64,000 bases of DNA from positions 3,100,753 to 3,164,752 of the forward strand of contig NC_085135.1 in assembly GCF_030269925.1 (NCBI RefSeq), in the 5' to 3' direction. Made by a program: the position numbers and the translations under genes. This DNA comes from Bombyx mori (taxonomy: Eukaryota > Arthropoda > Insecta > Lepidoptera > Bombycidae). The notes beneath the pieces were generated by a model that made no database searches, had not been told where the DNA came from, and saw only the letters and a list, made by a program, of their open reading frames with translations. Below, piece after piece: positions 1 to 9,682 of this stretch (positions are counted from its first letter, which is position 1; every line of letters starts with the position of its first letter).

Positions 1-240
1 AATTGTACGGGGAGAACTTGCAGCAGTAGTAAATCACTTATTTTCGTTTGTGTAATCTTTCAATGTCGTTATAGAATTTGTGATGACACAAGACTTTTAT
101 TTTAGTAGAGTGGTCAGATATGGCCGAGCGTGAATGATACTATGCGGTATTGGCTTTTGTTTCAGATTAACACACGAGGACGTGTGTAACACAGGATGGC
201 CGTGTCGCATCCGGGTCAATAGTTCGGAATATCAACGATA
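1..240. other. No gene recognised; left flank of a dispersed repeat
   Basis: AT-rich DNA without a supportable coding region. From about 160 the sequence starts to resemble the stretch at about 19440-19480, with shared GGACGTGTG-like and ATGGCCGTGTCG motifs. This may therefore be the outer part of the repeat described next. Confidence 0.4.
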
Positions 241-660
241 CACAAACGTCAAAGTGACAGAATGGCCGTGTCGTGGTTGACGACTTTTAGTAATATTAAG
301 ACGGTGGTTTTGATTATTATTTTAAATGATGAAATGTTGTTTTGATAAATATCACAAAATGAAGGGTAGACTCCGTAACGCCACAGTTATAAAATGGCGG
401 TACGTGGACAGAGTCGTGGCATTCGTGTCAGACAGTGATTCCGTCCGTCTCAGCAGTGAGTCTCTGACGGTCAGTCAGTCGGTCTGTCGGTATGTGCAAC
501 GAAACTGTCGGTTTATCCTGTCATTGTGAAAGTTGTGTGTGTTGAGTTTCAATAATTATTATTCAAAAGGTTTTATTGACTTTTTATAAACTGAGTTCAA
601 CCAAATACGAGTGATGACGAAACTACCGCTCAGCCATCCCTGCCCCACCGCCTACGACAT
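241..660 (+). repeat. Dispersed repeat, copy 1 (LTR-like)
   Basis: This stretch matches 19475-19890 over most of its length. Shared landmarks are the GTCGTG..ACGACTTTTAG start, a GACTCCGTAACGCCACAG block, a run of GTCAGTCAGTC motifs, and an AT-rich end around TTTCAATAATTATTATTC. Each copy contains a short open frame of 67-68 codons, but the two differ by indels and the frame looks like chance. Pyrimidine-rich, low-coding sequence repeated at two sites suits a solo LTR or a LINE/LTR 5' leader. I could not define the ends, and no flanking duplication was found. Confidence 0.55.
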
Positions 661-927
661 ATATATGTATATCGGTATATGTATATGTATATGGTATATG
701 CCAAATCGACCACTTTTGCGTTCGACCCCTTTAGATTCAGCTGAAACTTTATTATTCTTTTCTACCCTTTGAAAAACATTTTTGAGAATTTTTCAAATTT
801 TTGAAGCTAACGTATGCATACGTATCGACTCGTAAGTAGTTTGTATAAGCGAACACGAGAGGGTGTTTAGTTCAAATCATAAATGATGAGCGGGAAATTA
901 AAAAAATTCAAATAACATACGTATGAG
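661..927. other. AT-rich spacer with TATATG microsatellite
   Basis: A TATATG/TATATC-type simple repeat lies at about 659-700. The rest is AT-rich DNA in which I see no gene. Confidence 0.5.
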
Positions 928-1757
928 ATGTCGATTTTACCTTTTTTTTTTTTTTTTCTTTTTCGGGTAGAGGGCCGAACCTCCTACGAGGTCCCCGCGC
1001 AAAAGGGGCGCGCGGGGTATGTGAGACTCAACGATCTGCATGGTGTTGTGAGCAGACCGCGGGCCCAAGGATTTTAGGGCCCACCCACTAAACGACTGCC
1101 CTGCACTCTTACACCCGACGTCCGATCCCCTCCGAGGTCAGAACCCGGATGAGGTAGGGGGGCTACCGCGGTCAACGCTACAACCAGACGGCGCGGCTCA
1201 CCCCAAGGACGCCCAGCCGACGGAGCCTTCGAGGCGAATCGAAGGCTCTGAAACGTCGGCCGTCTCAGTACGGCAGCCCGTCGGGCCGCCCAGACGGTGC
1301 CGCTGGTGTCCCGGAATACCCCGCTGGACCAGAACCAGCATGCCGGGTCGGGACGCGATACACCGTCGACCGGTCGCTCTATTCACTCCACGGCAGCGCG
1401 CTAGAGTGCTGGTAGCGCGCCGCGCGGCCTCACCCCCTCAGGTCGCCCCTGAACCTTCACCGGGGGAAGGCCGCTACCTACAGGGGCCGGGACGTACGGG
1501 CGTATTCCCGCCTCCGGCCCCCGGCTCGACGGCGACGGATCGGTGCGGAAAGGGAAGAGCTCTCCCTCTCTCGCTCCGCCGCGTCCTTCTGCGAGATGGT
1601 TGACTCGCAGAAGTCGAGCATCGCCTTCCAGGACTCGTCGCTGCCGAGCATCGTAGCCACGACGTGCGGCAGCGAGAGGTCCTCTCCTATGACCGCGACG
1701 AGGGCGGCGCGTTGCTCGTCGAATCCAGAGCAACGTGCCAGTATGTCGATTTTACCT
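928..1757 (-). mobile_element. R1-like LINE, 5'-truncated copy a, with 15-bp TSD
   Basis: The insertion lies at about 943-1742 on the minus strand. A poly(T) run at about 942-957 is its poly(A) tail, followed by the roughly 510-bp 3' UTR shared with the other R1-like copies, then the last codons of ORF2 (about 1478-1740). Both edges carry ATGTCGATTTTACCT (928-942 and 1743-1757), so the boundaries are exact. This is the classic product of target-primed reverse transcription. The retained ORF2 tail has the motif SWKAMLDFCESTISQKDAAE and ends in TSRPL. The remaining codons are too few for any activity. Confidence 0.93.
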
Positions 1758-2179
1758 AACTTTTGTAAAACTTATTATGAAATAATAATTCATTAATTAC
1801 ATTTATGCATTTCATAGGTTGACCTACTTATAAATTTCTAAACATTGAAAGGATGTTCATTTATCCTGAAAAATTTTGGGGTACTCAATGACGTGCGCCA
1901 AGTACGATATTTTTATTTTTTTATTTTTAAATTTTCAAAAAAAAAATTTTTTAATTTTTTCGACATTATGACGGTTTCTTGGTATTTTTTTGTATTTCAC
2001 ATATTTATGTAGAGAATGAAAGTTATTGAAGTTTTATTTTTTTTGTAAAGTGCAAATGTCATTGAGATGAGTTTTATAAACGTGGACTTGGCGCAATTTT
2101 TTACAGTGAAACTGTTTTTGTTCGGATTTCATATCTTTTTGTTAAGTATTATTTTTTGTAATTATTTAGGTAAAGCTAC
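1758..2179. other. AT-rich spacer, nothing recognised
   Basis: Runs of A and T (for example about 1930-1960) and no supportable open frame or repeat family. Confidence 0.5.
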
Positions 2180-2885
2180 TTATAAATAGAAAATCTGCGT
2201 TAGCTCACCGCTGGTTGGCAGCGTTCCCAGAAGGCTGGCAGCATTTCCACGCTGGATAGCAATGCTAATTCTTTGTGCAAAATACGTACCGGCCTTCTGG
2301 TCTCCCGAGGCCTCAATAAGTTTTTTTAAGGTCTTTAAAAAAGCTTTTAGCAGATGGGCCCCAGGGGCCCAAAGTTTCCACCCCAAACGGAACAAAAACG
2401 AAATCTTTAGGGAGATTTTCATATTTCCGCCGTTTGAGGCCTTCAGCCGTTGAAGCAGCGCTGCCAGCGTTAGAATTAGTCCCAGGAAGATGTGTCGGTG
2501 CCATGGTATCTACACAAGTCGCATCCCAAACGAGCGACCGACCCATCTTCCAGGGAATAATCGACATACCGTCTGGTCTCTTACCATCGCCTCGCACCAA
2601 ACCATTCGGTTCTAGAATGGCTGGCACGCCGCCGCTGACAAGGGCCCGACGGATGATGTCACTTATGCTGGCGTGGCGGGATATTCTGCCAGCGTTTTTC
2701 ACGCATGAGAGCCCGTGGTAACCAAAGCGGTCGACAATGTTGCCACACTGGCAGTGATGCTGAACACAGCAAGGTGCCCCCAGGCGAAGACAGGTTGCTA
2801 AACGAAAGCTACTGTCGGACATTAGAGTGCCGGTGTGAAGTGATGGATGTTTTCTTTTAGTTTTCCTGCCGATGCAATTCGGCAA
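2180..2885 (-). pseudogene. Nuclease-like C-terminal domain of a non-LTR retroelement, frameshifted
   Basis: Two overlapping minus-strand frames form one domain. The first (2885 to about 2330) reads CGNIVDRFGYHGLSC, RHASISDIIRRAL, GDGKRPDGMS, GRSLVWDATCVDT and ETLGPWGPSAK. The second (about 2350 to 2180) continues with SGDQKAGTYFAQRISIAIQR, GNAASLLGTLP and a stop after IFYL. From memory, this block sits at the C-terminus of many invertebrate retroelement-associated polyproteins, where the conserved D and WDATC positions suggest a PD-(D/E)XK-type nuclease. That functional label is family knowledge plus inference. A frameshift at about 2330-2350 and the lack of any reverse transcriptase upstream make this a decayed fragment. 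It abuts the THAP-like remnant at 2885, so one of them probably interrupted the other. Confidence 0.6.
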
Positions 2886-3480
2886 AAAAGTGGATAGCTG
2901 CAGTTAACTTGGAAAGACAAGAATATGACTGGATGCCTGTGAAAACCAGCAGAGTATGCTCTATTCACTCTATCAAACATGCTGGACGCTAGTATTCAAT
3001 TGCCAGAAACAGTGGAGCAAATTGTAGGCTATATAGCCGGCTTTGTAACCCGAAAACTGCAAGCGAAAATCAACTGTCCAGAATGCTTATCATTGCTACC
3101 TGCTAATGAAAATTTATATTTTCACAATCTGATTAATTTGAAAGATTTCGGTGGACTCTCGTACCCATCTGTGGTGTTGTATAAAATATGCACACGCACA
3201 GAAACATTAATAAGACAGATAATAAAAATACATGATAACGAAAAATCTGTCAGTAATATCTACACAGTGTTTTTCTGAAAAAATTGACAATGAAGATATT
3301 CTACGCTTACTAAAAAACAGTCACCAGACAAATAATGACCATTTCTTTTTTTTATAAAAAGTGTAATGGTTGAATTTCTCAGAATTCGTCTTCCCTACAT
3401 TGCGAAAAAAGATTCTTTTTTAATTTCTTCTAGGCAAAAACTTACTAAATTAATTATATTTCGAGGGACATATAGTTATC
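2885..3480 (+). pseudogene. THAP/P-element-like (THAP9-type) transposase remnant
   Basis: Three pieces of one protein type are visible. At 2885-2970 the frame reads KKWIAAVNLERQ and then DWMPVKTSRVCSIHS, which resembles the C-terminal half of a THAP zinc finger. At 2979-3278, 99 codons contain EQIVGYIAGFVTRKL, NCPECLSLL and LKDFGGLSYPS, typical of the C-terminal part of P-element/THAP9 transposases. At about 3365-3475 another frame gives IRLPYIAKK and RQKLTKLIIFRGT, again typical of that C-terminus. The large central catalytic part is missing, and frameshifts separate the pieces. An internally deleted, decayed P-like transposon copy is the best reading. Terminal repeats were not found. Confidence 0.6.
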
Positions 3481-3707
3481 ACAAAAAAAAAACAAATATT
3501 ATATAATTATTATAAACATTATATTTTATAATTATATTGTTTTATTATTAACTTTGTCCGGTCCACTTATTACATAACATCGTCTACGCTGTCATGACTG
3601 CTGTCATAGCAGACATTGCAGCAAGCACATTAACCAATCCCTGCTTTCGTTTTGAATTCAGACCAATGTCTATTTCTAACCTCGTTTGTGATTGGTTTTT
3701 GTTTCAA
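3481..3707. other. Spacer, no gene seen
   Basis: AT-rich to about 3560, then ordinary unique-looking DNA. Nothing recognised. Confidence 0.4.
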
Positions 3708-3725
3708 GGTGGGTGGCGCATTTAC
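3708..3725 (+). repeat. 18-bp Bm1-identical patch at the 5' edge of R1-like copy b
   Basis: Eighteen bases here are identical to an internal piece of the Bm1 SINE (8540-8560 region). They sit directly before the point where homology to the R1-like LINE begins. They could be a template-switch patch added during insertion, or chance. Confidence 0.4.
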
Positions 3726-3734
3726 CTCTGTCTC

Positions 3735-5268
3735 CTAAACAGAGGCACGGTCGCGACTTGCGTGCGGTGGAACGGGGAATCTCACGTGGACGTGACGTTC
3801 GCGTCCCCGTCCGCCGTGCGCCGCACCCGCGGCTGGCGCGTACTCGAGGGGGCGGAGACGCTCTCGGATCACAGATACGTCCGATTTGAGCTCTCCGCCT
3901 CCTCCTTGTCGTCGTCGTCAGCCGCGGGCGCCCGCGGCGAGGAGGAGCTCCCGCAAGGTGCGCCCCGTTCGTTCCCCAGGTGGGCCTTGAAAAGGATGAA
4001 CAAGGAGTTGCTGATGGAGGCGGCCGCTGTTGCTGCGTGGGCGCCAAAACCCGCGCGGCTCGCGGACGTGGATGCGGAGGTCAACTGGTTCCGGGGCACC
4101 ATGGCAAACATTTGTGATGCCGCCATGCCCCGGGTCGGCCCCCGAGCACCACGTGGGGGTACGTTCTGGTGGTCGCCCGAGATCGCAAGACTCCGACAGG
4201 AGTGCGTGAGGGCGCGCCGCCGGAGCGCACGCCACTGCCGCCGCCGTCGTCGCGACGCAACGTTCGCGGAGGCGGCGGCCCGGCTGCACGCTGACTGTCG
4301 TCAAAAGCAGACGGCGTTGCAGCTGGCCATCGGCGAGGCCAAGAAGCAGAGCATGAAGACTTTCCTGGAGTCGCTCGATGAAGATCCCTGGGGGCGCCCA
4401 TACAAGATGGTTCGCAGGAAACTGCAGCCGTGGGCGCTCCCGGTGACCGAGCGGCTCCAGCCTCGGCAGCTGCGGGAAATTGTTGCGGCACTCTTCCCGC
4501 CGGCAGCGGGGGGGGACTTTGAGCCCCCCCCCCCAGATGGACACCACGTGGGGCACGCCGCCGCGTCGCCCGAGCGTTCCCGCTGCCGAGGCGCCCCCTC
4601 CCCCTATCATGGGGGCGGAGATCCATGCGGCCGTGTCCAAAATGAGAGCGAAGGACGCGGCCCCCGGCCCTGACGGCGTTCACGACCGGGTCTGGAGCTT
4701 GGCCTTCGAGGCCCTAGGGGACCGGCTCGGGGGGCTTTTCGAAGCGTGCCTCGAGTCGGGACGGTTCCCGTCGAAATGGAAGACGGGCAGACTGGTCCTT
4801 CTGCGGAAGAACGGGCGCCCCGCGGACTCACCCGCGGGCTATCGCCCCATCGTGTTGCTGGACGAAGCGGGTAAGATGCTCGAGAGGATCGTCGCGGCCC
4901 GTATCGTCCGGCACCTGACCGAGACGGGTCCCGATCTTTCGGCTTAGCAATACGGCTTCAGAGAGGGCCGCTCGACTATCGACGCAATTCTGCGCGTGCG
5001 GGCCCTCTCCGACGAAGCCGTATCCCGGGGCGGGGTGGCGATGGCGTTATCCTTAGATGTAAGGAACGCCTTCAACAACCTGCCCTGGTCGGTGATCGCG
5101 GGGGCGCTGGAGTATCACGGCGTCCCCGCATACCTCCGCCGACTGATCGGCTCCTACCTCGAGGGCAGGTCGATCCAGTGCATCGGACACGGTGGGGCGA
5201 TGTACCGCTTCCCCGTCGAGCGCGGTGTTCCGCAGGGGTCTGTCCTGGGCCCCCTGCTGTGGAACATC
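3735..5268 (+). pseudogene. R1-like ORF2, endonuclease end to mid reverse transcriptase (copy b, part 1)
   Basis: This is the 5' part of a broken ORF2. It opens with the end of an APE-type endonuclease domain (NGESHVDVTFASPSAV, GAETLSDHRYVRF; the SDH motif is catalytic in this family), passes a basic linker (4150-4300), and enters the reverse transcriptase (AAPGPDGVHDRVW, PADSPAGYRPIVLL, LDVRNAFNNLPW, ERGVPQGSVLGPLLWN). Two lesions are clear: a frameshift in the C-run near 4525-4535, and a TAG codon at 4945-4947 where copy g has GAG. High GC matches the other R1-like copies and contrasts with element V inside it. Confidence 0.88.
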
Positions 5269-5281
5269 TTAAAAAATACTT

Positions 5282-5995
5282 AAGGACATCCAGAAAAAAG
5301 TAGGTGCAATACCGCAAGTAAAAACACACCTTGATGAAATAACGCAAAGTCTGAGCTTGTTGTCGGATAGGTACGATACCATAATTGCAGAAAACCAACA
5401 ATCACGGGAAAAGATCAGTAGATTGGATAAGACAGTTTTAAATATAAACAATAAGTGTGTGTATTTGGAAAAGTGCAACGTTGCGCTTGAACAGGAGATC
5501 CATGAATTCGAGCAGGCTTCTCTAAATGACCGCATAGAAATAGTGGGCATCGAAAAACTATCAGGTGAAAATCTCAAGGAGGTTATTTCTAAGGTTGGGG
5601 ACATAATTAATGTAAGTATATGAGAAATCGAGTGGGCCAGGCGAACCACGACCACCCGCCCTCTGAAAACTAGCGCAAAACTGGCACCTATAGTGGTGAA
5701 ATTCAAGGCCTCAGGAGCTGACTCCCGTGACACCTGGTTGGCGCAGCGCCGTAAAATTATGGAGGTGACGAGTGACAAAATCACAGGTGGATTGGCCACC
5801 AACAAAATATACATCAACGAAGCACTTACTAAGGTAACTAGAACCCTGCTGTGGAACACAAAGAAGCAGCTTCATGGCGTATACAAGTACATATGGGTAT
5901 CTAGTGGTAAAATTCTAGTTAAAAAAAGTGAAGGTGAAAAGTCAATATGCATCCGTAATGAAAGTGAAATCGTGACCTTACTTAACATAAGCTGA
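5282..5995 (+). pseudogene. Element V ORF1, coiled coil plus FP-type C-terminal domain
   Basis: The first part (5357-5623) is rich in E/K/N/L with heptad-like spacing (SREKISRLDKTVLN, NKCVYLEKCNVALEQEI), consistent with a coiled coil. It ends at a TGA at 5621-5623. The same protein resumes in other frames (about 5625-5995) with RDTWLAQRRKIMEV, IYINEALTKVTRTLLW and YKYIWVSSGKILVKKSEG. That second block matches the C-terminal domain of the baculovirus FP-like family found in LINE ORF1 proteins, a likely RNA-binding chaperone of the LINE RNP. Broken by at least one frameshift. Confidence 0.75.
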
Positions 5996-6035
5996 AGTAT
6001 TTTTATTTTTATTAACTACCTAATAACTGGTATGT

Positions 6036-8190
6036 TTGTGTTTAACTATTCTTATAAAATTCAACGATTCATTTCAGTTAGACATAATAATTGATGATGA
6101 ATCTATTAATTATGTATGTACTGATAGCATAGATAATTGGATAAGTCAAAGTATCTGCAAAAAAGAACTATGTATTATTCACGTAAATATTCGTTCTATA
6201 AAAAAACATTTTTCAGAACTTTTAGTAGCGCTTAACGACCGTCTTAATTATATAGATATATTAGTCATAACTGAACCTAACGTCAATTATTCTTTGTTAC
6301 CATTTTATATCATTCCTGGATTCGATGTTAATGTACACACTCGTTGTGGGCGTAGAGGTGGAGGAGTGTTGGTTTACTCTCGCGCGGGGTTGTGCGCGCG
6401 GCTTAATCCTATCCTTGTGAATGGTGAGCGCGCAGCCGAGTTTGTTTCCATTGTTTGCGACTGGCAAGGTGAGCAATTACACGTCATTTCAATATACCGT
6501 CCACCAAGATACAATAATCAGAATAAAATCCAAGAATTTTCAACCTACTTTGAAAAACTTTTACAGTCATTATCTACTAGTGACAAAGTAATAATATGTG
6601 GGGATATAAACATAAATTTATTAAAAGATACAGAGAAGTACGTAAAATGTTATGAAGATTTATTAGCCGAACATGGTTTTACAAAATGTATTAAAGACGT
6701 GACAAGAAGGGAAATTTTAATGGGTAATGTAGTCGAATCATGTTTAGATCATATATTTATTAAATCATCCTCAGCATTAATCGATTCTGCAGTAATAAAA
6801 CATTAAATATCAGATCATTATTTGGTCGCGGCATCTGTACAATGGAAACAGACCCCGAATGTAGCTCACTCGGGCGAGGTGTGTGAATCACGCGCTGCGC
6901 CCGCCACTACCACAGCCCAGTGCCACCGCCATGTGCTTGATAATAGATTGGTCAGAGAAAAATTATTAGAAACTAACTTCAATCATCTCTTAAATATTGA
7001 TTGCCCATTTAAATTATACGACGAGCTATCAACTTTATTTAGAGACATATATAACCAATGTTATAAAGTAAAAAATATGACTGGAAACAGAGACTATAGA
7101 AATGAAAAGTACTGGATAAACAACAGCTTAAAAAATATGGTTATTGTAAAAGATAGATTATTCAAAATATGGTGTAGCGACCCAAAGAATATGGTAAAAA
7201 GACTAACTTATACTAGGTACAGAAATAAATGTCAAAAGGTAATTTTTAAATGTAACGTAGAACATGATAAAAAAACAATTTTAGATTGTAATAATAATAT
7301 TAAAAAAGTTTGGGATAAAATTAATGAGTTATCGGGTAAAAATAAGCAGTCTTTGGATAATCTAATCTTAAGTAACATAACTAAACAGGACGGCACGCAG
7401 GCAGTCTGTAATGAATTTGCTGATACATTTTCAAAGGAAATTGATCAAATAAAGCACTCCTGTGATGAAAAATGGCTGGAAAGGAAGACTTATGTTAAAT
7501 TGTCTAATGTGTGTATGAGATGGCAACCGGTTAATGGCAAGGACATAAAACTAATAATTGATAAAATGAATAAAAATAAATCACCGGGAAGTGATCTTAT
7601 ACGCATGTCTGATTTGAAAATAATTGTTGATAAGATTAGCCCTGTTTTATCTAAGCTGATAAATCTATCTGTAAAATACCACAAATTTCCACAAAAATTA
7701 AAGGAAGCAATCATTCGTCCGGTCCATAAGAGAGGTGATCGTAAAGTATTTTCGAATTATAGACCAATAGCTATACTATCAAGTATTGATAAAATTATGG
7801 AAAAATGTGTTATCAATCAAATAGGAACTTTTTTACAATAAAATAATATCTTAACGGAATGTCAACATGGCTTCCAGAAAAATAAAAGTACCAACACCTT
7901 ATTATCAAATTTTACGGACGAAATTAATGCACATTTGGAAAATAAAAAAATTATTGTAGCTATTTTTTATGATTTTAGGAAGGCTTTTGATACTCTACAG
8001 ACTGAAACCCTCTTAAATGGAATGGAGGAGTGCGGCCTGGGGCAGCCGCTGAACCCTTGGTTCAGCGACTATCTCAGGGCACGCTCTTACCGTGTGAAAG
8101 TCGGCGATGCGTTCAGCGAGGAGAAACAAGTAAACTGCGGAGTTCCCCAGGGCTCCGGATGTGGGCCCGTGTGTTACCTGATGCACGTAG
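6036..8190 (+). pseudogene. Element V ORF2, endonuclease and first part of reverse transcriptase
   Basis: The APE-type endonuclease is clear: IIHVNIRSIKKHF, DILVITEPNVNY, VISIYRPPRYNNQN, VIICGDININLL, SCLDHIFIKS and ISDHYLVAASVQW. Reverse transcriptase follows with NKSPGSDLIRMSDLK, KLKEAIIRPVHKRGDR, NYRPIAILSSIDKIMEK, AIFYDFRKAFDTL and NCGVPQGSGCGP. TAA codons at 6804-6806 and 7839-7841 interrupt an otherwise continuous frame, so only point changes broke it. At about 8190 the frame is cut by a Bm1 SINE, just before the catalytic FADD motif, which lies after the SINE. Confidence 0.87.
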
Positions 8191-8652
8191 TCATCGTAGT
8201 TTTGTAGTCATCGTGGCCTAAAGGATAAGACGTCCGGTGCATTCGTATGTAGCGATGCACCGGTGTTCGAATCCCGCAGGCGGGTACCAATTTTTGTAAT
8301 GAAATACGTACTCAACAAATGTTCACGATTGACTTCCACCGTGAAGGAATAACATCGTGTAATAAAAATCAAACCCGCAAAATTATAATTTGCGTAATCA
8401 CTGGTGGTAGGACCTCTTGGGAGTCCACACGGGTAGGTACCACCACCCCGCCTATTTCCGCCGTGAAGCAGTAATGCGTTTCGGTTCGAAGGGTGGGGTA
8501 GCCGTTGTAACTATACTGAGACCGTAGAACTTATATCTCGAGGTGGGTGGCGCATTTACGTTGTAGATGTCTATGGGGTCCAGTAACCACTTAACAGCAG
8601 GTGGGCTGTGAGCTCGTCCACCTATCTAAGCAATAAAAAAAAAAAAAAAAAA
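8190..8652 (+). mobile_element. Bm1-type SINE in element V
   Basis: A tRNA-related head (about 8210-8285) contains a B-box-like GGTGTTCGAATCCC. A roughly 350-bp body follows, with the diagnostic CACTGGTGGTAGGACCTCTTG and GGTGGGTGGCGCATTTAC, then a poly(A) end (8635-8652). A similar copy lies at 45103-45560 on the minus strand and a diverged one at 16600-17361. It splits ORF2 of V between the GVPQGS motif and the catalytic FADD. SINEs of this kind are transcribed by RNA polymerase III and mobilised by LINE enzymes. No clear TSD was found. Confidence 0.85.
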
Positions 8653-9508
8653 CCTAAATAGCCTCTGTGGAGTATTACGTCACTGCTCCGCCCACATGTT
8701 TGCCGATGACCTTTGTACTCTGAGCGCTAGTACTGACCTCGCGGTAATGTGTCGCCGGGTTCAAGAGGATGTGGATGCGGTAGTTAAATGGTCACATGAT
8801 AACGGCATTATATTAAACGCTGACAAAACAAAGATGATAATTATTCACTCCCCGTATTTACGTTCTATTGATAATCCGCCTCCTCTGATTGCCCACAGCT
8901 TTGATTGCTTCCACAATAAGAAAATTAACTGCACGTGTAATCCTATCGAAAAAGTTAATTGTCTAAAATACCTAGGAGTAAAAATAGATACCTCTTTTTC
9001 CTGGGATTCCCACATAGAATACGTATGTGGAAAATTAAGAATATTACTAGAAAAGTTTTATTATTTAAGTATTAAAGTTCCATTGCCAATACTAAATTGT
9101 TTATATTTTGCACTAGTGGATTCCATAATAAGTTACGCTCTTGATTGCTATGGATTAACATTTAAAACATACATAGATAAAATAGAATCATTGCAAACAA
9201 GATTTTTAAAATTACTCGTAAATAAAAAGACAAAGAATCAATGTAAAGGAGATTACTCTAAACTATATAAAATATGTAAAATTTTACCGGCTAATCGTTT
9301 AACTAACTTGGTGCAACATAAAACTGGCACAAGGTCAATGTCCAAAGGAAAATTTGAAATACCCATGGTACAAAATTACTATGGAGATAGAACGTTAAAA
9401 AAACGTGTTCCATACTTACTCAATAGTTTACCCGAGGACATAAGACGTGAGCCTATACTTGCTAAATTTAAAAGCTTATTAAAAAAACATTTGTTAAATA
9501 CGTTGTAA
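8653..9508 (+). pseudogene. Element V ORF2, reverse transcriptase active site to C-terminus
   Basis: This continues ORF2 after the SINE. It begins near NSLCGVLRHCSAHM, followed at once by the catalytic motif FADDLCTLSAS, and continues through KTKMIIIHSPY, CLKYLGVKIDTSFSW, YALDCYGLTFKTYIDKIESL and the C-terminal ILAKFKSLLKKHLLNTL with a TAA at 9506-9508. The frame is open throughout, so damage to V is limited to ORF1, the two TAA codons upstream and the SINE. The 3' UTR (9509-9659) ends in ATGAATAAATA and the CATA tail. Confidence 0.85.
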
Positions 9509-9682
9509 CCATTTACGTAAATTAATTGTGTTATTATAGTATAAGCTAGTTGAATGGTTTATACGCTATGTTTGTATAAAGCGAGTTACCTGCAGTCAAA
9601 CTGCGTAAGCAGTTTTGCAGGGCATGTATTGAATGTAAGTGTAACTTTTTATGAATAAATATATTACATACATACATACATC

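Larger units (their letters stand above)
5269..9677 (+). mobile_element. CR1-like LINE V inserted in R1-like copy b
   Basis: This AT-richer element has two ORFs and a 3' tail of CATA repeats (about 9660-9677) instead of poly(A), as in CR1/L2-type LINEs. It is flanked by ACATC (5264-5268, 9678-9682). Its ORF1 codes for a coiled-coil/FP-type protein and its ORF2 for endonuclease and reverse transcriptase. A Bm1 SINE (about 8190-8652) sits inside ORF2. The 5' end starts inside ORF1, so the copy is somewhat truncated. Clade assignment (CR1/Daphne-like) is tentative. Confidence 0.85.

Noticed and set aside
3918..4683. Long minus-strand open frames (240 and 200 codons) opposite the R1-like ORF2
   Set aside because: GC-rich shadow frames of the real plus-strand ORF2. 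They have biased Arg/Pro/Gly composition and no motifs.
8201..8290. Possible tRNA gene (GGTGTTCGAATCCC)
   Set aside because: This is the tRNA-related head of the Bm1 SINE; it lacks a complete cloverleaf and recurs in the other SINE copies.
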